A stretch of 64,000 nucleotides of DNA from Cephalotus follicularis (taxonomy: Eukaryota; Streptophyta; Magnoliopsida; Oxalidales; Cephalotaceae). A program made the translations under genes and the position numbers. Shown one piece after another: positions 1-13,462 of this stretch. Below the pieces are notes generated by a model. That model worked only from the letters and a program-made list of their open reading frames with translations. It made no database searches and was not told the origin of the DNA. Location of the stretch: contig BDDD01000989.1 in the NCBI GenBank assembly GCA_001972305.1, positions 124,001 through 188,000 of the forward strand. Reading direction: 5' to 3'. Position 1 is the stretch's first letter; each line of letters begins with the position of its first letter.

Positions 1-1493
1 GGCCAATGAAGAAGGTGAAGAACATGTTAACAGCAACGTTAATGGCTTGTCCTGCAGGTCGGATCTCTAGAGAGCAGATTTCACTTGGTACCAACCATCC
101 CAATGGTCCCCAAGACCATGCGAATGCAGACACATATGCACAAATCGCAATCAAGATTAGATTTGCATCGGTCTGTGACAAGGTACCTTCACCGTTCACC
201 CCAAACTTCCACCCAATTATCGCTCCAGTTGCAATCTACAAACAAAAGTAAACATGGGAGTTATTAATTATCTCTTCACTACAAAGAGGAATGCATCTTA
301 TGTTGATGGATTGAGCTCGTCTCAGTGAGAGTATCATTGGGCATTGACCCAGTGTGGACTTCAATTGAATCCTATGTTGATATGTTTTTACACTGATCGA
401 TTACCTGGCAAAGGATCATTTGCACTCCGCCTTCAAGGAACAAAGCCCTTCTCCCGAATCTGTCGACTGAGAAGATGGAAAAAGATGTTGCAACAACATT
501 AACTCCACCAGTTATGACAGCAGACATAAGGGAAGCATCATCCCCGAAACCGAGAGTCTTAAACAGGACCGGAGCATAGAACACGATAACATTAATGCCG
601 GTTAGCTGCTGGAAGAATGGAACAAGGGTGCAAATGACAAGTTGAGGCCTATATTTTGGTTGAAAGATGGTCCTCCATGGGTGTTCCACTTTCTTTGCGG
701 CCTCACTTGCATCAACAAGGTCATGGAACTCCTCGTCAACGTGGTCAGTGCCACGAATCTTTTGCAGCATTTGTCTGGCTTTCGTGGTATGGCCTCTCTC
801 AATGATGGAGTTGGGAGTGTCCGGTAGGAAGAAAGATCCAATAGTCATCATCAAAGCAGGGACAGCAGCAAGAGCCAATGAAATTCTCCACCCTGATCCA
901 CCCTTGATTTGAGCAGTGCCATAGTTGACAAGATTTGCACCCAGGATTCCAATTGTAATGGCCATTTGGAATCCAATGTTAAGTGCTCCCCTCATCTTTG
1001 CCGGTGCCATTTCGGAAAGATAAACTGGAACAGACTGGTTGGCAAATCCAACACCAACACCAAGTAGCAAACGGCCGACGATCAGCATTACAATATTGAC
1101 TGCAACGCCATTAAGGATAGCGCCCACCAGAAATGCAAATCCTCCGAAAGACATGGAGGCTTTTCGGCCGAAGACCCTTGTTACAGCTGATGCAAAGAAG
1201 GAAGCTACCAGTGCAGCAAGATAGAGGGAAGAAGTGAACAATGTGAGCATCTGGCTATCAAACTTGCAGTACTCATTGTCATGTTTCGTTTGGTCACTCA
1301 TTGTTTTGTATACCGATGGGAAGAATTTTGTCAAGAATGGCTCCATTGATGTAACCCCTCCTGAGATACCAAGATCATAACCGAAGAGGAGACCACCCAT
1401 GGCGGCCACCATACAAGTGACCAACACATAGGCAGTGAGACCTCCTTCATAGTTTCCGCCTCCGCCTTGAGCAACAAATCCTCCACCTGCCAT
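1..1493 (-). CDS. STP-type hexose/H+ symporter (sugar carrier), 5' part; runs off left edge
   Basis: Plasma-membrane monosaccharide/proton symporter of the STP branch of the major facilitator superfamily, importing hexoses from the apoplast. Two coding exons are visible: 405-1493 (ATG at 1493-1491, 363 codons) and 1-235, joined in phase 0 across a GT/AG intron (236-404). The protein starts [11 protein letters not shown], as STPs do, and shows the first helix with [14 protein letters not shown], the loop motif [14 protein letters not shown], the PDTPNSI motif closing the N-terminal half, a central cytosolic loop, [19 protein letters not shown], and in the second exon [20 protein letters not shown]. 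About 441 residues are present; STPs have about 510-525, so the last helices lie beyond position 1. The reading frame is intact. It resembles STP1/STP12-like carriers, but the exact paralogue cannot be fixed from sequence alone. Confidence 0.95.
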
Positions 1494-1702
1494 CTTTAAA
1501 TCTGAGTCTAGTCCTCTCCAAACAAAACTTGTAGCAAAAGGGTTGCTTCCAAAAGTATTATGTGTTTCCTTTTTCCTTTTGTTAAGGAGAATATAGGGGA
1601 TCTCTCAAAGGTATTTGCCTAGATAAATCCCTCATACCCTCCAGGAAAAAGAAATGTATATTCCTTCAACCCTTTTTGCAAAATCCAAATGCGCAACTCA
1701 GG

Positions 1703-1710
1703 TTTATATA
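1703..1710 (-). promoter_or_regulatory. TATA box of the STP gene (candidate)
   Basis: TATATAAA on the minus strand about 210 bases upstream of the STP ATG. With a start site some 30 bases downstream it would leave a 5' leader of roughly 180 bases. It is inferred from motif and spacing only. Confidence 0.5.
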
Positions 1711-3290
1711 GATTTTGAAGTAGATAACTGATTAGGCCCTTTAAAAGCGATGAATGTAACAATTTTGTTACAAAAATAGGGTATAGTTTCAAGCATTGCC
1801 TGTCTCAGCTTGCCTTCTCTATCTTCCCATCCACATGGAATGCTTGTGATGCCTATATTTAGCTCATTGAACAAATGCCTAGTACCATTTTTAGTCAAAA
1901 TATAGGATTCAAACCTCCTTTATCCTATTTATGATTAAAACTCTGGTTGTACCAGCAACAAACTCTAAACTTAGAAGTATAAGATAAATATTGCTATCGA
2001 TATATTTGCTGTATAAGCATTCTCTAAACTTAGATACATTGACCGATTACTAATGGCAATGCTATTGCATGCAAGGCATCATCATCTTCTTTTATGTAAT
2101 GGGTATCATATTTGATGAAGCTTACCATAACTTCACGCTTGGTTTCTGAGAAGGTTTTTATTTATGTATTTTTTTTCAACTGGGGTTGTATATTTACGTA
2201 CGGCGTTTCGCCGGAGCATTATCCGGCGAACCACCGCCGGTCGGTTAACTAGAACAGAATAATATTAATATATATATGCGCGCGTTCATTGCTTCTTTTT
2301 ATATACTCTCTTAAACTTCTTTTTGTTAGTTTGATTAACATTCAAACTTAAAATATATGCATTGCACGTTACTCAACTCATCACTTAACATCAAAAATCT
2401 TAAAAGAAACAATTTATTGAGCAAAATAATATTTTTTTATGATATATACTAAGCGATAGATTTCCCTAAATCTTAAACCTTTCGTTAAGGATGTTACCAT
2501 TTCCTGGTAAAATAATACATTTATTATCGAGGTGTCTTCTTGGAGATCAAATAATACATTTCGATTTTTTTTTTATTTTTGAATGATTTAGTTTGTATAA
2601 CTTCGGGTTTGATCGGTTGGACTGGTCAGGTTTTTGAATTAGACCGATCTAATCTGAACTAATTAAAAAACAAGTTTTTTTTGAGAAATTGGATCGATCG
2701 GTTTCAAATCAATGGTTTAAACTCTTTAAAGTTAAAAGGGTAATAATCTAATAGAATAATGATATGTTTTTTATTCATATAATACTTGACAATAATAGAA
2801 AATAGAAATACAATCAAAATAATTAGGTAGTAAGATTTTTAATAAATTAATAAAAACCAAGAAAACATGTGAGTTAAATTATGAAAGAAAGGATAATAGT
2901 AGAGTCGAATATTTATGGGTTGGATTGCATGAATTCAAACTGTAATAAAATGATTAAGATTAAAAAAAATATTCGTTTTAATCACGAATATTTATATTTT
3001 TGTATTGAGTATCCATAAAATTAAAATCCGTTGGACATATATTTATATGTATTAAGAGAAGTAAATGTGTATGGTTTGAAGTATTACACTCTTTGTATCA
3101 AGTTTGGAATACTCCGCAGTATTACCTCCAGCTAACACATTTATATTTGCTTTCAGCTAGCACACTTATATTTATACTAGCGTTTAGATTCAAGTCGTAA
3201 GCCTTTACTTATTGAGATTATATTAAAACATATTAATTAGATACTAAAGTATCCAACAATCTGAACCAGAGATCCATTGGGCTTGACATT
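1711..3290. other. Divergent intergenic region, no gene seen
   Basis: AT-rich spacer between the divergently transcribed STP and succinyl-CoA ligase genes. I see no convincing ORF or RNA gene. It holds a small GC-rich palindrome (2207-2230) in otherwise AT-rich DNA and a patch at about 2600-2720 rich in ggttgg/gatcgg words that looks like an eroded transposon end. Confidence 0.6.
2207..2230. repeat. Perfect 9-bp GC-rich inverted repeat
   Basis: TTCGCCGGA, a six-base spacer, then TCCGGCGAA: a perfect dyad inside a GC-rich island about 60 bases long. It could be a protein-binding site or a small hairpin. No family was recognised. Confidence 0.7.
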
Positions 3291-3294
3291 TTTG

Positions 3295-3304
3295 TTTATA
3301 TACT
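3295..3304 (+). promoter_or_regulatory. Weak TATA-like box of the succinyl-CoA ligase gene
   Basis: TTTATATACT lies about 165 bases before the ATG at 3467 and is followed by a GA-rich leader (about 3348-3375). The placement suits a core promoter, but AT-rich DNA gives such matches by chance. Confidence 0.3.
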
Positions 3305-3466
3305 TTGTGAATATATTATTTGAAATTTATTTTGGGCTTTGACAAAAAGCGAGCGAGAGAGAGAACAAGAGAGGCTTCTTTCTACCTAACATCTCTTCTT
3401 ATTCTTCATTTCTTCGTCACCGTATTGAAGGGAGCTTAAAAGTTGATCGACAAGCAGAACAAGAGT

Positions 3467-6400
3467 ATGGCTCGACAAGCAGCTACGAGACAAATAAGCT
3501 CTCTTTTGAGCTCCAAAATTAACCCTCACAAACCCAAGATATCCCCACTTTGTCCTCACTCTCAGTCTCGCTCTTTCGCGGGGTCTCCTCCGCCTCCACC
3601 GGCCGTCTTCGTTGACAAAAACACACGTGTCATTTGCCAAGGCATCACTGGCAAGAACGGCACCTTCCACACCGAACAAGCCATCGAATATGGCACTAAG
3701 ATGGTACATATTTAGATATTCTCTTTTGTATGTACTACGGTTTTATTTGCACGGATTTGTTTTTCATTTCCTCGATGAGTGTTTTTTTTTTTTTTTGTGT
3801 TGGGTTGTTATTATATGGCAAATCTGTTAATGGGTTTATGTTATTTTGGTATTTAAAGGATTCAATAATAATGGGTTTAAACAATATATATGATATGTTT
3901 TTGTGATTTTTTTTTCTGGATTTTGATGTTGAGTTGATATTTTCTTGCAACTCTGTTGATGGGGTTGTGCTATTTTGATCTTTTGTGTGGGTCAACAGTA
4001 TTGGGGTTTGATAGACTTGAAGTATTAGCTCCTTCTCAATATTATATATATATGTTGAAAGGTATTTTTATTAAAGGAATTTTTTGTTGTAGAGTAGCCA
4101 GATTTATGCTTATATATTGTTATGATATATCAGCTTTACCAGATAGGCTTGCATTACAAATTTCAATTTTTGCGTTCAAAGAGAAAAATAAATTGGTGGA
4201 AATATGAAAAAAGAGGTGTGGGTGAAGGTGATTACAATCGAAATAGACTTGGATGTGTTAGTGACTGTGTGAGAATATGAAGGGCCTCAATTAACAAAAA
4301 AAAAGAGCGATAAAGGGCCTCAATGAAAGAGAAAGTTGTCACAATGAGAGAGTTAAACATTTTTTTTAATATGTATTTATGTATCTATATTCTACATCTG
4401 CTTTGAAGATGAGTGGTAAGTAGCCTTATTGTTTCTTTAATTCCAGAATGAGTAAGGTGAGAGGACTTTGCTGTCTCTTATTGTTGACAGATAGCTATTT
4501 CTTGAGATTTTCCTTTGAATTACTGAGGGTGAATTTGTTATATTAAATTTCAAAAAAGAAAAAAAAAAGAATTTGTTTTATCATGACTTTACTCTTGGGC
4601 TTAATTAGAGCATTTTCTGAACTTACTATCTCACCACGGGCACATTGCCTTGACAACTGCTTCTAAGCTGTTGTCACCTCTTCCATTATGTTTGCGATAT
4701 ACTCTCCAAAGTAATTTCTACAAGCTCTAAGCGATGATGGTATATCAGTGTATATCCCCTTAAATATAGGTTGTTCTAAATTAGAATCCCTTAGTCTTTT
4801 CCTTTCTTCATTGCCGAAATAGGTTGGTGGAGTGACACCAAAGAAGGGTGGCACAGAACACTTGGGACTTCCTGTTTTCAACTCAGTTGCAGAAGCAAAG
4901 GCTGAAACAAAGGCTAATGCATCAGTGATTTATGTTCCTCCACCTTTTGCTGCTGCAGCCATATTGGAGGCCTTGGAAGCTGAACTGGATTTGGCAGTGT
5001 GCATTACAGAAGGGATTCCTCAGCATGACATGGTAAGGAAATTTATAATTTACTAAGCATCACTGCTGTAGTTGAAAATTTCTTTTACTTCTATTTTTAA
5101 TGATTTTTGGATAGAATTTAATGCTGTTTTACCTGATGAAAGTGTGCTGTATACTAGCATGAGAGCGATAGAACTTCCGTCACTGGCAATACAGTTTTTC
5201 CTTTGGAAAATCTTGTATGCCTGAATTTTTATTGGTTTCTTTATTTCCTTGATCTCAGATTTCCTTTCTAATCCTTTAAATTTCCACTCATCTCTTTTGA
5301 ATTTATCAAACTGCCAGGGGTATGTTAGCAATTTACAGTCATTTGTTGTAATTTTAGCTGCTTTAACTTTGGAGTTGATATATGTGAACTACAGGTCCGT
5401 GTGAAGGCTGCAATCAACAGACAATCAAAAACCAGGCTGATTGGTCCAAACTGCCCAGGTATTATTAAACCTGGAGAATGCAAAATCGGAATTATGCCTG
5501 GGTACATTCACAAACCGGGGCGTATTGGTATTGTTTCTCGATCGGGCACATTGACCTATGAAGCAGTAAGATCATTACTATCAAGAAGATTAACAACATT
5601 GGCTTCATTTTTTCATGTTTATATCCTTGTTGTGACACTGTTTAACAAGGTGTTTTACATTAGAAATCCTTTTAACTGAAGATAAATCTTATAAGATACT
5701 GATTACCCATCCCATTTATAGTTTTTTCTGTGCCATTAAAATTTGATTTAAAAAAACATTGATACAGCATTCATTATGTTAACGATCATATGCCTTAGGA
5801 TATATGTTAACAATTTTGTGGTATAAACTTCCTAGCATAGTCAAGTTTCTTTTTTTTGCTTCAACAAGTTTCTCGGTTGCTATTCTGTTGGACCTTTGAG
5901 GTCAACTCCAACCTTTTCACTGTGGCTTCCTGACAACCATTTCAGATATGATATTCTTCAATTGGCGTTGATCATAGTGCTAGTGATGAGATGTTCTTTT
6001 TCAAATTTTTGCTAATGATTCCTTTGCGATGTAGCTTTGCTTTAGAATTATATTTTTTGTTCTTATCCTGTAAGTTGTGTATGGTAATAAATCCATGAAA
6101 GATATTCCAGTCATGTCTTAGTGTCTTACATTTATGGTTTAACACTTATGATCTTTAGTGTAGAAAATATTTACATGATTGAATGACAATGATTTAAAAA
6201 CTATTTTAACAATGATATGGGGTGTGATTAAGGATTTGCTAAAATGATATGATTCATCTTCAAGAAATTTAAACCGCTTTATAATTGACAATTCCTTCCA
6301 GTTTGCCAAAATCAGCTAAGTTATGGAAAACCTCAAGGGCACTGAGGGTAAGAATATTATGATTCCGAAAAGTAAACAAACCTTGATCTTACGTTTCTTA

Positions 6401-8742
6401 TGATTACATAATCTCAATAGTTTTCTTCTTAATTTTTACATGACAATCAGATACTCTTAAAATTTGTAGAAATTGCTATAAGGTTGAGTAAGCTTGCATT
6501 GATTATGCCACACCATTCTTTTGGCTTGCATTTTGATGTGAATTGTCGTTACCTACAATGACCCAGATGCAGGTGATACTATGCCAGTGCACTTAGTTAA
6601 ATTGCTTGTCTTAATGGCACTTTGGCTACACTAATTCCTCCATATCATTGATTGATTGCCTGCCCATGGAATGGGAGATTGATAATTATCATTTTATGCA
6701 ATTTTTAAAATGAATATATTTTCCATATAACTGATAGGTCTTCCAAACAACCGCTGTTGGTCTTGGTCAATCTACCTGTGTTGGTATCGGTGGTGATCCT
6801 TTTAATGGGACAAACTTTGTTGACTGCATGAAGAAATTCCTTTCAGATCCTCAGACAGAAGGTAAACTTTTTAACACGACGGGTTCATTCTTAATTTTGT
6901 AATATTGGTTGGTCTTCTTTATTTTTATAAGAAATAGTAATGCTAAAAAGGATGTCTTTAGAACAGTTTAGAACAGTTTTTTGATAGTGATATAGTAATT
7001 GGGTCGTTTAGCTGGTCAGTCTCTGTTTTGATTGCTGGTTTTTGCATAGGTGTGGTTTTTTTAGCATATGTTGCAAGGGGAAGGCCTATACACCCCCTTT
7101 TTTTTAACAACCTTAATATATACTGAAATTTTTCAAAAAAAAAAAAGGATGTCTTTGATGAATATTATATATTCCGATGAAGTTCTTAGGTTTCTATTGT
7201 CAGTTAACTTTAATGGCGAGAAGTTGGGAGCCATAGGATTAGGTCAATCAACCCATACAAAGTCATCAATGAAGGCCTAGAAGTCCTGCATAGTGCATTT
7301 TTTGAGTATACAATGGTTTTTCTCTACTGTCATTGTCATTTTGGATAAATCAAATTCAATTTTTTCCATTCAAATGTTATGGCTCCCCTATAGTTTCTAA
7401 CTCCTGTTCAACTTTGTCCACCAGTATGCTTCTTAGCCTTTTTGTTGCTTGTTGGATCCCTTTCTTGAGAAATTTCACACTGACAATTCCTTGTGCATTG
7501 TCTCGAAATTTTTAACTGGAGGGAGAGTTGATGTCGGTGTTGTGTGTTTTCTCTCATAATAAAATCAGACTAGCTTTTGACATGTACACCTTTAAAGGTG
7601 TTTTTAAATTCAAAATTGACATTCTCAGCAGGTACATCTCTTTTGCTTCTCTTTCTTCTTTTTCATTCTAAATCAAAATTACTATTATGTCTGTTTCTTA
7701 TATGCTGCCACCTCACCATCCTACTTTGTTCTTTTGATATGAAATTGAAAAAATGTGTCACTTGGAAAAACAATTCATGGCAATTACCTTGCAGGTATCA
7801 TTCTTATCGGTGAAATAGGGGGCACAGCAGAAGAGGATGCTGCTGCTTTAATAAAGGTGCGCAACAGTGACAATTGTTAGTTAGTACTGGAGATTTAAGG
7901 CGTGGACCTGAATATATATTTTTTCTTATGGATTCTGCATTGTCTAGAAGGAAGGATATTGTTGTTATTATAACTCCCCTGGCCCGATTTGTTAGTGTTT
8001 TAACCAAAAAGCACTTTGCTTTAGGTATAATTCAAATGCACACAATTTGAAATATCATAAACTTAAAAAGTATTAATTATTTGCACCTCATTGTTTAATT
8101 GCATGTCCGATCATAATAATCAAAGTTGCTAATGAAGAAGGTCATATTTGAAGCTTATAGCAATCTTCTATTGATTTCGTTTAGGAAGTTCTTTGTCTTT
8201 TCAATTTAGCTATTGAGCATTTTATTTTGCTTAATATTGGAACAGGAAAGCAAGACTGAAAAGCCTATTGTTGCTTTTATTGCTGGACTCACTGCTCCAC
8301 CTGGCCGCCGTATGGGTCATGCTGGAGGTATGACATTGCTATTAAGCTTTACCAAGTTAATACTCGTGTGTGCATCTAACAGATCCATTCCATGACCATC
8401 AATTACTAATCAAGATAATGCTATATAGGCCACTACCATGCTTGCCATCGATTTCTTTGATATAAGTTGGAATAGGTGGTGGCATTGTAAACAACTTTTG
8501 TTTGGCTGTATCTGCCCATATAGACCCTGAAATTAAGATAATCACAGTGCTTTGTTGAATGCTAATGCAGTCATCGACATTTGCATTTTCATTTGAGTGC
8601 AGCTATAGTATCTGGCGGGAAGGGTACAGCACAGGACAAAATTAAGACTTTAAGGGGAGCTGGTGTAACCGTGGTCGAGTCTCCGGCAAAAATCGGTGTA
8701 GCCATGTTGGATGTGTTCAAAGAGAGAGGTCTCGTTAAGTGA
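3467..8742 (+). CDS. Succinyl-CoA ligase [ADP-forming] subunit alpha, mitochondrial
   Basis: Alpha subunit of the TCA-cycle enzyme that converts succinyl-CoA plus ADP and phosphate to succinate, CoA and ATP in the mitochondrial matrix; it pairs with a beta subunit. Seven exons join with consistent phases: 3467-3703, 4823-5032, 5395-5565, 6738-6861, 7795-7856, 8246-8327, 8603-8742, giving 341 aa, the usual length. Residues 1 to about 40 form an arginine/serine-rich presequence with no acidic residues ([16 protein letters not shown]). The CoA-binding domain follows ([35 protein letters not shown] split by intron 1), then [37 protein letters not shown] and [14 protein letters not shown]. The phosphohistidine is the H of GRRMGHAG at the end of exon 6. 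The ATG at 3467 is the first in frame; only a TTG precedes it. All introns are GT/AG and the gene looks functional. Confidence 0.97.
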
Positions 8743-9036
8743 TCAGAAACGCCACGAGGGGTCTCGTTGTTTAAATCCCGTTTCAGTTCCAGTTGATTTT
8801 ACCAATCTGACTGGTGTTTGATTCTGCATTCTTTATATGGCAGATTTTTGTAGATACTTGATTGGTAAAGTTTACCATTTCCTCATGGCCTAAGGCAAAA
8901 TTTGCTAGCTATAGTTTTTGATAGAGTGGTTCTAGACTTCTAGTATAATTATAATTACTATATTTTAATACATTGAGTGAGAGTTATGTAGTCCCTGGGA
9001 TTACTATGGTGTTTTTTTGTTACTTCAGTTTTCCTC

Positions 9037-9042
9037 AATAAA
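9037..9042 (+). terminator. Poly(A) signal of the succinyl-CoA ligase gene (candidate)
   Basis: AATAAA about 295 bases after the stop codon, within T-rich sequence and followed by an A-run. Position and context fit the 3' end of the transcript. Confidence 0.45.
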
Positions 9043-9173
9043 TGCTTATAGTGAGAAAAAAAAAATAGTTATTTGTCTTTTAAAGTGAACATGTTTATCA
9101 AAATAAATTACATATAGTGAATGGGGCTCTATATGGCTTTTGGTTGAGATGTCCCAAGGCTTCAAATCCCGTC

Positions 9174-9650
9174 CAAATTTGTGAATTGGGCCCGTGGTTT
9201 GTTGGGTCTGAAGTTAGTCAACTCTTTAGGTTTCATGTATGGGCATAAGGCAAATGGTTTCATTCATGGACAAAAATAGTAAAAACCCACTCTAAACCAA
9301 GCCTGAAGAACGCTCTAAATTTGTGAATGAGCCCGTGGGCTTAATATTTTCATGGGCCGATTTTTGACGAAAAATATTTGAAGTCCACTCTAATTCAAGC
9401 CTAAAGACGTTACGCATCAAAAAATTTTAATCGCACCCATGGGCTTCATATATGGGGTTAAATAAACAATAGGCCCGATGTGTTCATGGACTCATTTTTT
9501 ACTAAAAATGTTGAAGCCCAACCTAACCCAAGCCTGAAGAAAGTATGGAATGTCCGTCGAAATTTGTGAATCAGGCCCGAGGGCTTCATATTAAATAAAA
9601 CCTTGGGCCTAATGGGCTAATGGGCCATGTTTTCATAAGCTAATAATCAA
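9174..9650. repeat. Degenerate tandem repeat, about four units of 90-150 bp
   Basis: Words such as aatttgtgaat, gcccgtgggcttcatat, tcatgggcc and ctaacccaagcctgaaga recur in the same order beginning near 9174, 9317, 9413 and 9555. The units have diverged strongly and vary in length. No coding potential is visible. It may be a decayed minisatellite or the subterminal region of an old transposon. Confidence 0.65.
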
Positions 9651-9714
9651 TACACGGTTAATATAGATTTTTAACTATAATCCTTTTTAATGATATTTTG
9701 ACTATATATATTTA

Positions 9715-9929
9715 TATTGTAAAAGCAGCCGTCAGATGAATAGTTGAATTATTATTCCAACAACCAAATACTATTCCAACAACCTCCTAAACTCCTATAA
9801 ATAGGAATGTATTGTTAAGAAGAAGTTAAGGAATTCATAATAAGAAATCTCTTATTCTCTCTCACTTTCTCTCTGAAATTCTTTATAGTACAATCTTCAG
9901 TTGTTAGTTAATCCAAGAAGTTTATAACA
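9715..9929 (+). repeat. 5' LTR of the short copia element
   Basis: Direct copy of 13246-13457 with about 4% difference. It contains a TATA-like word (ctataaata) about 100 bases from its start. Confidence 0.9.
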
Positions 9930-12900
9930 CGTTATCAGCACGAGACTCTATCCAACTGAGATTTGAGGTAATTTGAATTAGTCTTTCAAATATATGTATA
10001 CATATATATACATACACATATATACATACATAATGATTAATGGTTCCACCGATTGGTCGGCGTACCGCCTATGTGTGGAAACCTATATTATATATATATA
10101 TATATATATATTATAAAGTTTCGCGTTTTCATATTTCGTACGGAGTACCGACAGCATATGAAAACGTATGTCTCTATTATTACTTTAATGTATTACTTAT
10201 CTGTGCGAATCACCATATACGTGGTGTGAAACATTATTATGATTTATTGTTCTTGAGGTACCATTTGTCTACTAGAATTGTCCGAGACTTAGTGGGAACC
10301 TATATATTTAATATCTAACAGTATCACCTTACGATGTAAAGGTGAGAACCCGTTTACTGCTTTATATATTTACATTATTTACTTTATGATCAATTTTAAT
10401 TATTGTAATTATCTATCTTGGGTACTTGATGTGAAACTGCATTTGAGTGCTAAGAAATTAAGGCACACAATTGAGGAAGAAAATGCAGCCACAAATGAGG
10501 AACGCGCCACTGCATTGATTTTCTTAAGGCATCATATTGATGATGGCCTGAAATATGAGTATCTAACTGTTGAAAATCCACTTGAATTGTGGCAAAACCT
10601 AAATGATAGGTTTGAGCACTTGAAAGTTGTTGTACTGCCAAAAGCATTGAATGATTGGGCACAGCTACGATTTCAAGACTTTAAAACAGTTTCGGAATAT
10701 AATTCCACGTCGTTTAAAATTGTATCACAATTAAAGATGTGTGGTGAAGTTATTACCGAGGATATGTTGCTGGAGAAAACATATCGAACATTTCATGCAT
10801 CCAATGTGTTACTGCAACAACAGTATAGGTTGCGCGGGTTCAAAAAGTATCGTGAACTAATTGGATCTCTTCTTATTGCGGAGCAAAATAATGAGTTACT
10901 CCTGTAAAATCATGTCAGTCGTCCGACTGGTTCAGCCTCTTTACCAGAGGTGAATGCAACTTCATCTCATTTTAGAGGACGAGGAAGAGGGCGTGGACGA
11001 GGACGTGGAAGAGGACGTGGCAATGGAAGAAATCAAAATTTCTTGGGGCCACGCAATAATAACAGCATGAAATGGCAAAATCCTGATACAGAACAACGTT
11101 AAAAGTGGCGTAATCCTGGACAATCCAGTAATGCTGGACAATCCAGTAATGCTGGACAAACCCAAAGTAAAAGGGGAAATTACCATCGATGTGGAATGGA
11201 AGGTCATTGATACCGTGCTTGTCGCACAGCGAAGCATTGGGTAGACTTGTACCAAACTTCTCTAAATGAGAAAGGAAAACAAATTGAAACAAATTTTATC
11301 GGTCATTGTAATCCTCTGGAAACTACACAATCAGACTTTGTTTCAATGGGTACAACGCATTTGGACATTGCTGATTTCTTAACTGATCCAAATGAGAAAA
11401 CGGACCAAGTAATTGCCGACGAAGACTTCCATCTCGGTTGATATTGTATTGTTTTAATGTTTATCACTTTTGAATAAAGTGCTTATAAAATAATAAATGT
11501 AATATAGTTATATTTATTAATAACATGTGTGTTTTTATCTATAAATCATCATACAATGGATATTGGAGATATATGCATAGCTGACAGTGCAACAACACAC
11601 ACAATACTCCAGAGTGAAAAATACTTTTCACATTTAACAATAACAAAAGCTAATGTTGGAACAATTTCTGGTACATCAGACCTAATTGAAGGTTCAGGGA
11701 TGGCCAGCTTTGTGTTATCAAATGGAACACAAATGCGCATCACAGATGCTTTATATTCGACAAAGTCTAGAAGAAACTTGCTTAGTTTCAAAGATATTCG
11801 CCGAAATGGTTATCATATTGAAACCACAAATGAAAATGGAGTAACAACATACTTATATGGATCACTTGATAGTGACATATATATGAGAATTCCTGATGGA
11901 TTTAAAATTCCTGAATCGAACAAATCTCGCCACATGTATTCAATTAAACTACAACGTTCGTTGTATGAATTGAAACAATCTGGTCGAATGTGGTACAATC
12001 GACTAAGTGAATACTTGATCAAAGAAGGGTATACAAATGATCAAATATGTCCATGTATTTCTATCAAAAAATCTAACGATGGATTTGCTATTATTGCAGT
12101 ATATGTGGATGATTTAAATCTTGTAGGTACTTCTGAAGAACTTACAAAGACTGCAACCTATTTAAAAGGCGAGTTTGAAATGAAAGATCTTGGAAAAACA
12201 AAGTTTTGTCTTGGTATACAGGTGGAGCACATATCATCTGGGATCTTCATCCATCAATCCACATACACTGAAAAGGTTCTTAGTCGATTCAACATGGACA
12301 AAGCATATCCTCTAAGCACTCCAATGGTAGTCCGATCTCTTGATGTCAAGAAGGATCCCTTTCGTCCTCAAGAAGAAGGAGAAGAAATCCTTGGACCTGA
12401 AGTTCCTTATCTTAGCACAATTGGAGCACAATTGTATCTTGCAAATTGCACAAGACCTGATATTGCATTCTCTGTCAATTTACTAGCAAGATATAGCTCG
12501 ACACCAACGAGAAGGCACTGGAATGGAATTAAGCATATAATGCGCTATCTGCGTGGAAGCACTGATATGGGTCTATTTTATCCAAGGGGCACAAAATCAA
12601 CATTGATTGGATATGCTGATGCTGGATACTTGTCTGATCCACATAAAGCAAGATCACAAACCGCTTATATCTTTACCTTTTGTGACACTGCTATATCATG
12701 GCGATCAACAAAACAGACAATGACAGCAACTTTTTCAAATCATTCAGAGATCCTTGCAATTCATGAAGCAAGCCGAGAATGTATATGGTTGAGATCTATG
12801 ATTCAACATATACAAGAATTATGTGGACTATCTTCAATTAGAAATAATCCCACTGTAATATATGAAGATAATGCTGCTTGCATCACACAACTCAGAGGAG

Positions 12901-13245
12901 GATATATCAAGGGTGATCGAACGAAACATATTTCACCAAAATTCTTCTACACCCACGAGCTTCAAAAAAATGGTGATATTGATGTACAACAAATCCGATC
13001 AAGTGACAATTTAACGGATTCATTTACGAAGGCATTACCGGGTACTACATTCAAGAAGCTCAGACATGATATTGGGATGCATCAGATTAAAGATCTTCAT
13101 TAATACAGTTCAAGAACTTGTGAAGTTTTGTTTCAGGGGGGGACTACTCTTTTTTCTTCGCAAAGGTTTTTATCCCAATGGGTTTTTCCTAGCAAGGTTT
13201 TAACGAGACAGTCATAGTAACATGGAATAGAAATTTAAGGGGGAG

Positions 13246-13457
13246 TATTATAAAAGCAGCCGTCAGATGAATAGTTGAATTACTATTCCAACAACCAAAC
13301 ACTATTCCAACAACCCCTAAACTCTTATAAATAAGAATGTATTGTTAAGAAGAAGTTAAGGAATTCATAATAAGAAATCTCTTATTCTCTCACTTTCTTT
13401 CTGAAATTCTTTATAGTACAATATTCAGTTGTTAGTTAATCCAAGAAGTTTATAACA
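13246..13457 (+). repeat. 3' LTR of the short copia element
   Basis: Follows the purine-rich tract and is followed directly by the second copy of the ATTTA target duplication. Confidence 0.9.
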
Positions 13458-13462
13458 ATTTA

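Larger units (their letters stand above)
9715..13457 (+). mobile_element. Ty1/copia LTR retrotransposon, short, broken
   Basis: Fossil copia element of about 3.74 kb. LTRs are 9715-9929 and 13246-13457 (about 212-215 bp, ending in ATAACA), and the 5-bp target duplication ATTTA (9710-9714, 13458-13462) shows one insertion event. Parts seen in order: leader; Gag of the UBN2 type at about 10386-10907 followed by a zinc-knuckle-like patch near 11185-11230; a protease motif DSATTH near 11580; reverse transcriptase with YVDDL near 12100; RNase H to about 13103; and a purine-rich tract (aagggggag) just before the 3' LTR. Not every pol domain is recognisable and the element is broken, with several breaks. 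By eye the LTRs differ at about 4% of sites, which suggests insertion one to a few million years ago at usual plant rates. Confidence 0.9.
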
